DNA of 64,000 nt from Chthonobacter albigriseus. GTDB lineage: Bacteria; Pseudomonadota; Alphaproteobacteria; Rhizobiales; Pleomorphomonadaceae. A program made the position numbers and the translations under genes. The stretch lies in the NCBI RefSeq assembly GCF_013839445.1, contig NZ_JACDIT010000001.1, positions 358,492 through 422,491 of the forward strand, read 5' to 3'. Shown piece by piece: positions 27,515 through 36,214 of the stretch (position 1 is its first letter; each line of letters starts with the position of its first letter). The notes beneath the pieces are model-generated. The model did no database searches and was not told where the DNA came from. It saw nothing but the letters and a program-made list of their open reading frames with translations.

Positions 27515-29611
27515 TCAGCCCAGCGCGCGTCTGAGCGCAGTATTGCGCTCGGGCTTGGTCCGCCCGGTCTGGAAGCTGGAGGTGTATGTCCTCGTCCATG
27601 CCTCGAAATCGGCAGCGGGCATGGGGCGGGCGTAGAGATAGCCCTGGGCGTAGGTGCAGCCCGCCTCGCGCAGGAAGGCGAGTTGGTCTTCCGTCTCCAC
27701 GCCTTCGGCGACGATCTCCTTGCCGAGCGCCTGCGCCAGGGAGACGAGAGCGAGGACGATCTTCTCGCTCATCTCGCTGCGACCGATCTCCGAAACGAAG
27801 CTGCGGTCGATCTTCAGTTCGTCGAAGCGGAAATGCCGGAGATGACTGAGCGACGCGAAGCCGGTACCGAAGTCGTCGAAGGATATGCGCACGCCCGCTG
27901 CCGAGATATTCTCCACTTCCGCCTGGATCGTCGCGGCCGCGCGGGAAAACAACACGTCTTCGGTGATCTCGAAGGTGAACAAATCGCCGTCGAGGGAATA
28001 GCAATCCAGGACTTCCGTCAGGCAGTCGAAGCCCAGGCGACCGGTGAGCATGCTTTCCGGGATGTTGACCGCGATCCTGCCGAAGTCGATGCCCTCCCGC
28101 CGCCAACAGGCCATGTTCGAGCCGGCCAGATGCAGGATGGTGTGGGTGAGTTCGACCATGCGGCCGCCCCGGAGGACGATCGGAAGGAAGCTGGCCGGGG
28201 AAAGAAGACCGTGCTGAGGGTGCCGCCAGCGCACCAGTGCTTCGGCTCCGATCATCGCTCCGTCCGAGATCCGGACTTTGGGCTGGTAGTGGAGTTCGAA
28301 TTCGCCGCGCGCGATCGCGATCGGCAGTCCGCGAAGAAGAGCGCTGTCTCCGTCCCGGAGGGCGCGGTCCTCGAACTTGAAGACGCTGACGGGCAAGCCC
28401 TCCTGCTTGGACTCATAGAGGGCCCGGTCGGCGTAGGCGAGGAGACGATCCGGATCGTCGCTGTCCCTCGGGCAGAGAGCCGCGCCGACACTGATCGACA
28501 CGTCGAAGTCAAAGCCGTCGTAGTGCCATGGGCGGGCGACTTCCGCGGTGATCGCGAGGGCGAGCTCCTGCACGCCTTCTTCGGTGTCCAGGCCAGGGGC
28601 AAGGATTGCAAACTCGTCGCCGCCGATCCGGGCGACAATGTCGCCGGGCCGGATCGACGCGCGAAGTCGGTTGGTGACCTCGACGAGGAGTTGGTCACCG
28701 GCCTGGTGTCCGAAACCGTCGTTGACAGACTTGAACCTGTTCAGATCGGACAGGATGACAGCGAACGGGGCCCCTTTGGACGCCGCCTCGCAGGCAATGG
28801 AAAGAGCCCGGCGGAAGCGGACGCGGTTGGCCGCGCCGGTGAGGCCGTCGCTGAAGGCTAGCACCTCGATCTCGGCGTGGGCTGCCTCGAGCCGCTCGGC
28901 TTCCTGCCTTACCTTCCTGATCAGTGGCCCAAAGATCAATGCAGCCTCGATCGCCAGGGTCAGGAGTGCAAGCAGAGTCAGCGCCTGATGGAAACGCTCG
29001 GCGCGCGCGCCCCAGAGTTTGGCGTCTTCCTTCAGGGCCTGTTCGGCCTGCCTGAAGCCCTTCAGCGTCGTACCGGATGCGAGCGCGACCTCCGTCGGCG
29101 ACCAGTTGTTGTAGCTGACGATCTCTTCCCGCGTGAGGCTTGCTATGGCCCGCGCTCTCCCGGAGGTATGCTCCATCCAGCGGGCCAGTTCGAACGGCTT
29201 GGAGAAGTAGGCGCTGCGGGTCGCCTCGGGCACTGTCGTGACGATGTTCCCCTCGGTCGCGGCGAAAGCTGCGACGACGTCGGCGTTCACCTGCTCCAGA
29301 TTGGCTGCGACTTCGATCAGCCGGTGTTTGACCCGTTCGAAGCGGGTGTCTGGCAGCGCCTCGTTCTTCGCCGTATCGATAACGGCTGCGATCACGGTCT
29401 GGACGGCGATGAAGGCCTGAACCTGCTGGTTCGAGGTCATCGCGAGATCGCTGTGGCTCAACTGCATCTTCAGCGTCGAGTGCACGGCGACCGCATTGAC
29501 CACGGACAGAAGGCCCAGGACGGCAATCACCCAGGCGTAGGATTTGGCGATCAACTGTACCGAACGATCGCGGCTCAAGATGCGTCTCCTCACTGAACGC
29601 AAGGATCGCAT
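27515..29611 (-). CDS. membrane GGDEF-EAL c-di-GMP turnover protein
   Basis: A 698-residue signalling protein. Helix 1 (about residues 22-46) and helix 2 (about 205-230) enclose a periplasmic helical sensor of about 160 residues. A GGDEF domain follows with intact GGDEF at 330-334, then an EAL domain with intact EAL at 457-459, 'FEITEDVL', '[10 protein letters not shown]', 'KIDRSFV' and 'EGVET'. Both synthase and phosphodiesterase active sites therefore look functional. AAAGGGAT precedes the ATG. A solute-binding protein gene follows 17 bp downstream. Overlapping inverted repeats lie just upstream (29632-29667). Confidence 0.93.
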   Translation of the reverse strand: MRSLRSVRRRILSRDRSVQLIAKSYAWVIAVLGLLSVVNAVAVHSTLKMQLSHSDLAMTSNQQVQAFIAVQTVIAAVIDTAKNEALPDTRFERVKHRLIEVAANLEQVNADVVAAFAATEGNIVTTVPEATRSAYFSKPFELARWMEHTSGRARAIASLTREEIVSYNNWSPTEVALASGTTLKGFRQAEQALKEDAKLWGARAERFHQALTLLALLTLAIEAALIFGPLIRKVRQEAERLEAAHAEIEVLAFSDGLTGAANRVRFRRALSIACEAASKGAPFAVILSDLNRFKSVNDGFGHQAGDQLLVEVTNRLRASIRPGDIVARIGGDEFAILAPGLDTEEGVQELALAITAEVARPWHYDGFDFDVSISVGAALCPRDSDDPDRLLAYADRALYESKQEGLPVSVFKFEDRALRDGDSALLRGLPIAIARGEFELHYQPKVRISDGAMIGAEALVRWRHPQHGLLSPASFLPIVLRGGRMVELTHTILHLAGSNMACWRREGIDFGRIAVNIPESMLTGRLGFDCLTEVLDCYSLDGDLFTFEITEDVLFSRAAATIQAEVENISAAGVRISFDDFGTGFASLSHLRHFRFDELKIDRSFVSEIGRSEMSEKIVLALVSLAQALGKEIVAEGVETEDQLAFLREAGCTYAQGYLYARPMPAADFEAWTRTYTSSFQTGRTKPERNTALRRALG

Positions 29612-29631
29612 CTATCCCTTTTATAAGGATT

Positions 29632-29667
29632 AATCACGACGATACGTGATTTTACAGCATCGTATCG
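29632..29667. promoter_or_regulatory. overlapping inverted repeats upstream of the GGDEF-EAL/SBP operon
   Basis: AATCACG-N6-CGTGATT (29632-29651) overlaps CGATACG-N14-CGTATCG (29640-29667), beginning 20 bp upstream of the start codon. This is a candidate operator. No regulator gene is adjacent. Confidence 0.4.
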
Positions 29668-29720
29668 GCCAGTAGTACCGATCGCCCTTACCTGGCCCGA
29701 TAGGTAAATTTGCTAGAGGC

Positions 29721-31490
29721 CTAGTGGTTGTCGCGCGGCACGGCTTCCGCGACGTTGCGGTACTTCACGGCCAACTCCATGCAGCCGCCGGTGTCGAACT
29801 GGCCGACGGTGGCGCGGTGGATTTCCTGCCAGGGCGTCTGCGAGGCGGGGTAGTTGGGCTTGAAGCGGGCCTTGCGCTCGGCCCAGACGGCGGGGTCGAC
29901 GAGGGCGTCGGCGGTGCCTTTCTCAAGGTCGATGCGCAGGATGTCGCCGGTCTCGATCAGGCCGAGGCCGCCGCCGACGGCCGCTTCCGGCGAGGCGTTG
30001 AGGATGGAGGGCGAGCCGGAGGTGCCGGACTGGCGGCCGTCGCCGATGCAGGGCAGCGAGGCGACGCCGCGCTTGATGAGAGCGGCGGGCGGCTGCATGT
30101 TGACCACCTCGGCGCCGCCGGGCCAGCCGATCGGGCCGGCGTAGCGGATGACCAGGATGGTGTTCTCGTCGATGGCGAGATCCGGGTCGTCGATGCGGTG
30201 GTGGTAGTCCTCCGAGCCGTCGAAGACGACCGCCCTGCCCTCCAGCACCCACTTCTGGCCGGGGCGATTGAGATAGCGCTCGAAGAACTCGTCGGAGATG
30301 ACGGAGGTCTTCATGATGGCGCTGTCGAAGAGGTTGCCCTTGAGGACGATGAAGCCGGCGCGCTCCTTGAGCGGAGCGGCGAAGGACATGATGACCTCGC
30401 CGTCAGGCGCGCGGGCGCCGGCAATGTTCTCCGCGGCGGTGCGGCCGGTGACGGTGAGCGCGTCGCCGTTGAGGCGGTCGTGGGCGAGAAGCTCCTTCAT
30501 GACGACCGGGACGCCGCCGGCGCGGTGGAAGCCCTCGGAGAGGTACTTGCCGGCCGGCTGCATGTTGACGAGGAGCGGGACGTCGTAGCCGACCGTCTGC
30601 CAGTCCATCGGCTCGATCGGCACGCCGGCGTGGCGGGCGATGGCGGTGATGTGGGGCTGGGCGTTGGTGGAGCCGCCGATGGCGGAGTTCACCAGGATCG
30701 CGTTCTCGATCGCCTTGCGGGTGAGGATCTTGGACGGGCGGAGGTCCTCGTCGACCATCTCCACGATGCGCACGCCGGTGGCGTAGGCCATCTGGCCACG
30801 TTCGCGATAGGGCGCGGGGATGGAGGCGTTGCCGGGCAGGCTCATGCCGAGCGCCTCGGCGAGCGAGTTCATGGTGGAGGCCGTGCCCATGGTGTTGCAG
30901 TAGCCGACCGAGGGGGCCGAGGCGGCCGCGGCGTCCATGAACTTGTTGTAGTCGATCTCGCCGGCGGCGAGCTTCAGGCGGCTTTCCCAGACGATGGTGC
31001 CGGAGCCGGCGAGGCGGCCGTCGATCCAGCCGTCGAGCATCGGGCCGGCGGAGAGGACGATGGCGGGAAGGTCGACCGTGGCGGCGGCCATGATGCAGGC
31101 CGGGGTGGTCTTGTCGCATCCGGTGGTGAGCACCACGCCGTCGAGCGGGTAGCCGTGCAGGATCTCCACGAGGCCGAGGTAGGCGAGGTTGCGGTCGAGC
31201 GCGGCGGTGGGGCGGCGGCCGGTTTCCTGGATCGGGTGGACCGGGAATTCGAAGGCGATGCCGCCGGCGGCGCGGATGCCCTCGCGGACGCGCTTGGCGA
31301 GTTCCAGGTGGACGCGGTTGCAGGGCGAGAGGTCCGACCCGGTCTGGGCGATGCCGATCAGCGGCTTGCCGGACTGAAGCTCCTCGCGGGTGAGCCCGTA
31401 GTTGAGATAGCGCTCCAGGTAGAGGGCGGTCATGCCCGGGTTCTCCGGGTTGTCGAACCAGAGCTTGGAGCGGCGGGTGGGCTTGGTCAT
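29721..31490 (-). CDS. IlvD/Edd family sugar-acid dehydratase (probably galactonate dehydratase)
   Basis: A 589-residue Fe-S dehydratase that would remove water from a sugar acid to give a 2-keto-3-deoxy acid. Cluster cysteines are at 57 ('SPCN'), 125 ('TTGCDKT') and 198 ('YCNTMGTAS'). The spacing equals that I recall for rhizobial L-arabinonate dehydratase, a [2Fe-2S] enzyme. It is the last gene of the galactoside operon with dgoK, dgoA and a lactonase, so D-galactonate is the likely substrate here. It would replace the enolase-superfamily DgoD of E. coli. Arabinonate, xylonate or fuconate activity remains possible. Confidence 0.9.
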   Translation of the reverse strand: MTKPTRRSKLWFDNPENPGMTALYLERYLNYGLTREELQSGKPLIGIAQTGSDLSPCNRVHLELAKRVREGIRAAGGIAFEFPVHPIQETGRRPTAALDRNLAYLGLVEILHGYPLDGVVLTTGCDKTTPACIMAAATVDLPAIVLSAGPMLDGWIDGRLAGSGTIVWESRLKLAAGEIDYNKFMDAAAASAPSVGYCNTMGTASTMNSLAEALGMSLPGNASIPAPYRERGQMAYATGVRIVEMVDEDLRPSKILTRKAIENAILVNSAIGGSTNAQPHITAIARHAGVPIEPMDWQTVGYDVPLLVNMQPAGKYLSEGFHRAGGVPVVMKELLAHDRLNGDALTVTGRTAAENIAGARAPDGEVIMSFAAPLKERAGFIVLKGNLFDSAIMKTSVISDEFFERYLNRPGQKWVLEGRAVVFDGSEDYHHRIDDPDLAIDENTILVIRYAGPIGWPGGAEVVNMQPPAALIKRGVASLPCIGDGRQSGTSGSPSILNASPEAAVGGGLGLIETGDILRIDLEKGTADALVDPAVWAERKARFKPNYPASQTPWQEIHRATVGQFDTGGCMELAVKYRNVAEAVPRDNH

Positions 31491-31561
31491 GATCGGTCCA
31501 CTGGTATGAGCTTATGGCGGGCCTGCGCCTTGTCGGCGCCCCGCTCGTCGTTGTCAGTCGC

Positions 31562-33523
31562 CTACCCTCTCCGGAATGCCGCGACCCCGCAAGGCGGAAG
31601 CGTGGGTGAACCGATGAGGAGTTGGCTGGAACCGATAACCGAACTGACATCGATCGGCTCCGGTCCATGGTTGAAAACGTATCGGAGCGGGCCGTTGTCG
31701 CGAACGCGGATGTCGGGGTGGAGGGTGAGCGCCTCCAGGCCGGCGGCGTCGAGGAGGCGGCGGACGACTTCGTCGGCGAGGACCGCGTTGGGGCGGCCGG
31801 CGAGATAGTGAGCCGGGCCCTGGCGCAGGAGCACCGGTTCGCCGTCGGTGGAGGCGGCGGCGACCTCGGCCGCGCCGGGGACGACGAACTCGCGCCAGCC
31901 GTCGAAGGCGGCGCCGGCGTTGGAGCCGGCGACGGGGATCGCGATGCCGGGGCGCAGGCTTTCCACGCGGCGGATCTTGAGATCGATCAGGCGGCGGAGG
32001 TGACCGGGCGGCAGGTCGGCCGGGATTTGGAAGTCGGGCGTCTTGGAGCCGGAGCGGGGGCCGGCGAGGACGACCGCGCCGGAGGTTTGCAGCGCGTCGA
32101 CGAAGGCCGCGCTGGGCGAGAACAGACCGGGCAGCAGCACCAGCCGGCGGCCGGCGACGGCCTCGGGGGTCGGCGGAATGACGTCGACCGAGACGCCGGC
32201 GCGGCGGAGCGCGCGGTAGAAGCGCAAGACGAGGTCCAGGTAGGAGAAGTCGCGGCCCTGGGGCTGGATCTTCCAGGCCCATTCGCTCTCGTAGTCGAAG
32301 ACGAGGGCGACGTCGGCGCGGGCGGACTCTACGCGGGCGGACAGGTGTGCGAGTTCGCCGGAGAGTTCCGTGACGACGCGGTAGCCTTCGTTCTCCTCGG
32401 AGTTGGGGAGGAGGAGCGCCTCGTGCATCTGCTCCTGGGCAAAGGGGGCCTGGCGCCAGCGGAACCAGCTGACCACCTCGGCGCCGGCGGCGTAGGCCTC
32501 GAAGGCCCAAAGGCGGAGCGCGCCGGGCGCGGGCGCGGGGTTGTAGGGCGCCCAGTTCACCGGGCCGGGCTGCTGCTCCATCACCCACCAGCGGCCGCGG
32601 CCGCAGGCGCGGTAGAGGTCGTGGTGGAAGGCCTGGTGGTCGGGATCGCCGACGCGGAGGTAGCGCTCGCGCATGGCGTCGTCGGGAGCGAACTGCTCCA
32701 GGAAACCGAGGGGGTAGCTGTCCCAGGAGGCAGCGTCGAGGTCCTCGGAGACCTTGTAGTGATCGAAGGCGGTGAAGGAGCCCATGTAGTTGTGCAGGAT
32801 GGTCCGGCCCGGCGAGTAGTGGCGGATGATCTCGCACTGGCGGGCGTTGAAGCGGACGACCTGGTCGGAGGAGAAGCGCTGGAAATCCAGCCGGTGAGAC
32901 GGGTTCGCCTCGGTGACGGTGAGGTTCGGGAGTTCAGCCTCGTCGAAGGAGGCAAGTTCCATCGACCAGAACACGTTGCCCCAGGCGGCGTTGAGGGCCT
33001 CGACGGTGCCGTACCTGGCGGCGAGCCAGCGGCGGAAGGCGGCGAGGGCGGCCGGCGAATAGCTCTCGATCGTGTCGTGGCAGCCGTATTCGTTGTCGGT
33101 CTGCCAGGCGGCGACGCCGGGATGATCCCCGAACCGGCGCGCGACCTCGGTGACGATACGGTCGCATTCGAGGGCGTAGGGCTCATGCGAGAAGTCGTAG
33201 TGGCGGCGCGAGCCGAAGCGGCGGGGGCGGCCGTCGGCCGTTACGGCGTGCATGTCCGGCATCTCGTCGCAGAGCCACTTCGGCGGGGTGGCCGTTGGCG
33301 TGCCGAGAACGACCTTGAGGCCGTGGGCGTGCAGCGTGTCGATGGCGCGGGCAAGCCAGTCGAAGCGATAGTCGCCGCGGGAGGGCTCCAGGCGCGACCA
33401 GGCGAACTCACCGATACGGACGAAGAGGATGCCGGCCTCGCGCATGCGCCGGGCGTCCTCGGCCCAGAGGGATTCGGGCCAGTGTTCGGGGTAGTAGCAG
33501 ACGCCGAGGGTTTGCTGGGTCAT
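31562..33523 (-). CDS. beta-galactosidase, glycoside hydrolase family 42
   Basis: A 653-residue cytoplasmic beta-galactosidase. The start at 33523 gives the typical GH42 beginning 'LGVCYYPEHWPESLWAEDARRM'. The general acid/base is Glu145 in 'TDNEYGCHD' and the nucleophile Glu316 in 'VMEQQPGPVNW'. The TIM barrel is followed by a trimerisation-type domain and a C-terminal beta domain. Length is usual for the family. No signal peptide is seen, so it acts on imported lactose-type or plant beta-galactoside fragments and releases galactose for the dgo genes next to it. No clear ribosome site precedes the start. Confidence 0.94.
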   Translation of the reverse strand: MTQQTLGVCYYPEHWPESLWAEDARRMREAGILFVRIGEFAWSRLEPSRGDYRFDWLARAIDTLHAHGLKVVLGTPTATPPKWLCDEMPDMHAVTADGRPRRFGSRRHYDFSHEPYALECDRIVTEVARRFGDHPGVAAWQTDNEYGCHDTIESYSPAALAAFRRWLAARYGTVEALNAAWGNVFWSMELASFDEAELPNLTVTEANPSHRLDFQRFSSDQVVRFNARQCEIIRHYSPGRTILHNYMGSFTAFDHYKVSEDLDAASWDSYPLGFLEQFAPDDAMRERYLRVGDPDHQAFHHDLYRACGRGRWWVMEQQPGPVNWAPYNPAPAPGALRLWAFEAYAAGAEVVSWFRWRQAPFAQEQMHEALLLPNSEENEGYRVVTELSGELAHLSARVESARADVALVFDYESEWAWKIQPQGRDFSYLDLVLRFYRALRRAGVSVDVIPPTPEAVAGRRLVLLPGLFSPSAAFVDALQTSGAVVLAGPRSGSKTPDFQIPADLPPGHLRRLIDLKIRRVESLRPGIAIPVAGSNAGAAFDGWREFVVPGAAEVAAASTDGEPVLLRQGPAHYLAGRPNAVLADEVVRRLLDAAGLEALTLHPDIRVRDNGPLRYVFNHGPEPIDVSSVIGSSQLLIGSPTLPPCGVAAFRRG

Positions 33524-33585
33524 GGGGTAGTGCGTTTGGCCGATGTTGGTGTGTTGGCGGACGGGGAGGGCGCGGGGCGCCTGGG

Positions 33586-34461
33586 TCAGGCGATGACGAC
33601 CGGGGGGTCGAAGCGGCCTTTGACCGGGACGTCGAGGAGGAAGGTCTGGCCGGCGAAGGGATCGGCTTCGCGGGCGGCGGCGTCCATGCCCTCCCAGGCC
33701 GAGGTGACGGCGAGACGGTCGGCGTTCGGGCCGACGAATGCCGGGCACGAAGACTGGGTGGCGGGCACCGGGTGGGAGGCGACGCGGCGGCCATCGGGCG
33801 CATAGACGTCGACGGCGCCGCCGCCCCAGCGGGCGTTCCAGAGCAGACCGTCGACGTCGACGACCGCGCCGTCGGGACCGCCGTCGGACACCTTGGTGAA
33901 GACCTTGGCGTCGCCGGTGGGAAGGCCGGTCGCCGGGTCGGTCGCGACGCGGAACACCGTCGCCTGCTTGGAGCAGGAGAAATAGGCGTGGGTGCCGTCG
34001 GGCGCGAAGGAGATGGCGTTCGGGATGGCGATCGGCGTGTCGGCGAGGAGGCGGCGGATCTCGCCGCCCCGGAACCACCAGATGGCGCCGGTGCCGTCAG
34101 CCACGTCCCAGCGCATGGTGGAGAACCAGAGGCTGCCGGAGGGATGGACGCGGCCGTCGTTGGTGCGTGTCGCCTTGTCGTCGGCCAGATGCGGCTTCAG
34201 GAGCATGAGCCGGTTGGTCGCGATGTCGCGGACGTGGAGGCCGTTCTCCGCGACGATCAGCTGGCGGTCGCCGTCGATGACGGCGGCGACCGAGGCCACG
34301 AAGGGCAGATCGTTGATCGTGGTGCCCGCCCTGTCGAAGCGCCGCTCCAGGAGACGGCGGCCGAGAATGTCGAACCAGAACAGCCTGCCGAGGGTGGGAT
34401 GGGCCGAAGGCCCCTCCCCCAGGTGGCAGACGACGTCGGAGTAGACGGCGGGCGAGGTCAT
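33586..34461 (-). CDS. SMP-30/gluconolactonase family sugar lactonase
   Basis: A 291-residue six-bladed beta-propeller lactonase. Family residues for divalent metal binding are visible: Glu16 in 'LGEGPSAHP', 'TNDGRVHPSGSLWFSTM' and 'IPNAISFAPDG', with 'DGAVVDVDGLLWNARW'. In this operon it would hydrolyse galactono-lactone to galactonate between galactose dehydrogenase and the dehydratase. Its start overlaps the dgoA stop by one base (TGATG), so expression is coupled. Related SMP-30 enzymes act on several aldonolactones, so substrate is inferred from context. Confidence 0.9.
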   Translation of the reverse strand: MTSPAVYSDVVCHLGEGPSAHPTLGRLFWFDILGRRLLERRFDRAGTTINDLPFVASVAAVIDGDRQLIVAENGLHVRDIATNRLMLLKPHLADDKATRTNDGRVHPSGSLWFSTMRWDVADGTGAIWWFRGGEIRRLLADTPIAIPNAISFAPDGTHAYFSCSKQATVFRVATDPATGLPTGDAKVFTKVSDGGPDGAVVDVDGLLWNARWGGGAVDVYAPDGRRVASHPVPATQSSCPAFVGPNADRLAVTSAWEGMDAAAREADPFAGQTFLLDVPVKGRFDPPVVIA

Positions 34462-35114
34462 CAGGCGGCGACCCTTTCGTGGACGGCGTCGTAGGCGGCG
34501 ACAGCGGAGCGGGCCTTGGCGGCCACGTCGGCGGCGGTGTAGCCGGGACGATAGAGGCTGGAGCCGAGGCCGAAAGCGGTGACGCCCGCGGCGGCGTAGG
34601 CGGCAAAGTCGGCGTCGGCGACGCCGCCGACCGCACCGATGACAACGCCCTTGGGCAGCACCGCGGACATGGCGGCGATGCCGGAGGCGCCGAGCACGGA
34701 GGCGGGGAAGAACTTCAGGCCGGAGGCGCCGTAGCGCAGGGCCGCGAAGGCCTCGGTGGGCGTGAAGACGCCGGGCATGGTGACCATGCCGAGCTTCACC
34801 GCCGTGCGGACGACGTGCTCGTCGACGTTCGGCGAGACGATCAGCCGGCCGCCGACGCTGCCCACGGCCTCGACCTCCTCGGTGGCGAGCACCGTGCCGG
34901 CGCCGACGAAGACGTGGTTGGGCAGCCGCTCGACAAGGCGGCCGATCGAGGAGATCGCGTCGGGCGAGTTGAGCGGTACCTCGATCGCCTCGAAGCCGGC
35001 GTCCACCAGGGCGTCGCCGATCGGGCCGACCTCGTCGGGCGTGACGCCGCGCAGGATGGCCACGAGGTTGCGCCCGAGGGTGGGCCAGGCGACAGGGGTG
35101 TAGAGTGAACTCAT
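34461..35114 (-). CDS. dgoA: 2-dehydro-3-deoxy-6-phosphogalactonate aldolase
   Basis: A 217-residue class I aldolase that splits KDPGal into pyruvate and glyceraldehyde-3-phosphate, the last step of the De Ley-Doudoroff pathway. The KDPG/KDPGal fold shows 'LVAILRGVTPDE', 'FEAIEVPLNSPDA', 'VGAGTVL', the PGVFTPTE loop and the Schiff-base lysine in 'GLKFFPA'. GAGGA lies 7 bases before the ATG. The gene lies 63 bp after dgoK and overlaps the lactonase start by one base. KDPGal rather than KDPG is favoured by the adjacent dgoK. Confidence 0.93.
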   Translation of the reverse strand: MSSLYTPVAWPTLGRNLVAILRGVTPDEVGPIGDALVDAGFEAIEVPLNSPDAISSIGRLVERLPNHVFVGAGTVLATEEVEAVGSVGGRLIVSPNVDEHVVRTAVKLGMVTMPGVFTPTEAFAALRYGASGLKFFPASVLGASGIAAMSAVLPKGVVIGAVGGVADADFAAYAAAGVTAFGLGSSLYRPGYTAADVAAKARSAVAAYDAVHERVAA

Positions 35115-35177
35115 GCGTTGGTCCTCATCGGTGGTGCCCCCACCGGCGCAAGCATGGCCCGCGCCCGGAAAGGAAGG

Positions 35178-36134
35178 TCAGGCCGGAGGTGGCCAGAAAC
35201 GACGGGCGGCGTGCAGAAGCCCCTTGCGCACCGCGACGTCGGCGTCGACGAGGCGAACGGTTCGGCCGCCCGCCTCGACGGCGGCAGAATACAGGCGCGC
35301 GAGCTTTCCGGTAGCGACGAGAATGACAGGTTCGTTGCCATCGAGACCAATGAGCGCCGCGCCCACCTCCGCGCCGATGAGGAGGCCGGAGAGGAGATCG
35401 GCGGAGGCTTCCGGCCCGGTGCCGAAGAGGAGGCCGCCAGCGCGGACGGCGAACAGCTTGGCGCCGATCATGCCGGGGTCGGCCAGCGCGCGGGTCAGGC
35501 CCTCGCGGAAGGCGGGGCTGTCGGGGTCGCTGGTCGGCTCGGCGTCGCCGATGGAATGGCGCAGGATGGAGTGTCGCGAGAGCAGCGCGAAGAGCTCGCC
35601 CGTCATCGCTGTTGTGAAGCCGGTGACGGTGCCGCCGCGCAGCCGCACCCACTTGGCGTGGGTTCCGGGCATGGCAACGAGCCCGGTGGCGTCGGGATGA
35701 TCGAGGAGGAGGCCGAGGAGCTGGGTCTCCTCGCCGCGCATCACGTCGGGCCGCTCCGGGTTGCGGCGGGCGAGACCGGGGAGGATGCGGGCGTCGATGC
35801 CCTCGACGGAGACGACGGTGGCGCGGTCGACCACGGCGTCGAGGCGGGTCGGCACGTCGACGTAGGGCGCTTCGCGCCAGCCCTGGCGGGCGCCGACCAT
35901 GCCGCAGAGGACGATGGGGAGCGGCCGCGGCAGTGCCTCGACGATGGGGCCGAGGGCAGCGAGGTGGCGGCGCAGGACCGCCTCGAAGCCGTCCTGGTGG
36001 AGCGTGTCCATGCCCTCGGCGGAGCGGCGCTCGGCCAGGACGTCCCCGGCGTGGGAGAGCACCCAAACGCGGAGACTGGAGGTGCCCCAGTCGACCGCGA
36101 GGTAGGCGGGGGCGGGATTGGCGGGGGCGGTCAC
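35178..36134 (-). CDS. dgoK: 2-dehydro-3-deoxygalactonokinase
   Basis: A 318-residue ASKHA-fold kinase that phosphorylates 2-keto-3-deoxygalactonate. The N-terminal phosphate loop 'AVDWGTSSLRVW' and the segments 'CGMVGARQGWREAPYVD', 'GTHAKWVRL' and 'MTGELFALLSRHSIL' match DgoK. The GTG at 36134 is chosen because GGAG lies about 10 bases upstream and the conserved sequence begins only a few residues later. This GTG overlaps the stop of a 27-codon reading frame (GTGA). It works with DgoA immediately downstream. Confidence 0.92.
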   Translation of the reverse strand: MTAPANPAPAYLAVDWGTSSLRVWVLSHAGDVLAERRSAEGMDTLHQDGFEAVLRRHLAALGPIVEALPRPLPIVLCGMVGARQGWREAPYVDVPTRLDAVVDRATVVSVEGIDARILPGLARRNPERPDVMRGEETQLLGLLLDHPDATGLVAMPGTHAKWVRLRGGTVTGFTTAMTGELFALLSRHSILRHSIGDAEPTSDPDSPAFREGLTRALADPGMIGAKLFAVRAGGLLFGTGPEASADLLSGLLIGAEVGAALIGLDGNEPVILVATGKLARLYSAAVEAGGRTVRLVDADVAVRKGLLHAARRFWPPPA

Positions 36135-36214
36135 CGGCGTGCTCCGGATTCGTGCGAGCGGGGGACGACCTTGCGGGCGAGCGTGGCGGTGCACTCTGTC
36201 GGGTTGTTCATCAT
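36131..36214 (-). CDS. possible 27-residue translational-coupling small ORF between GH36 and dgoK
   Basis: This short frame (MMNNPTECTATLARKVVPRS and seven more residues) fills the gap between two operon genes exactly. Its ATG overlaps the stop of the alpha-galactosidase gene as ATGA, and its TGA overlaps the GTG start of dgoK as GTGA. The fit suggests either a coupling device that carries ribosomes into dgoK or a small peptide. I recognise no family. With only 27 codons, chance remains possible. Confidence 0.35.
   Translation of the reverse strand: MMNNPTECTATLARKVVPRSHESGARR

Noticed and set aside
31622..33805. A long plus-strand open frame (over 700 codons) opposite the beta-galactosidase gene
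   Set aside because: It is the antisense shadow of a GC-rich gene: it has no recognisable domain, while the minus strand encodes a complete GH42 enzyme. The same applies to long frames opposite GH36, the permeases, the P-type ATPase and the helicase.
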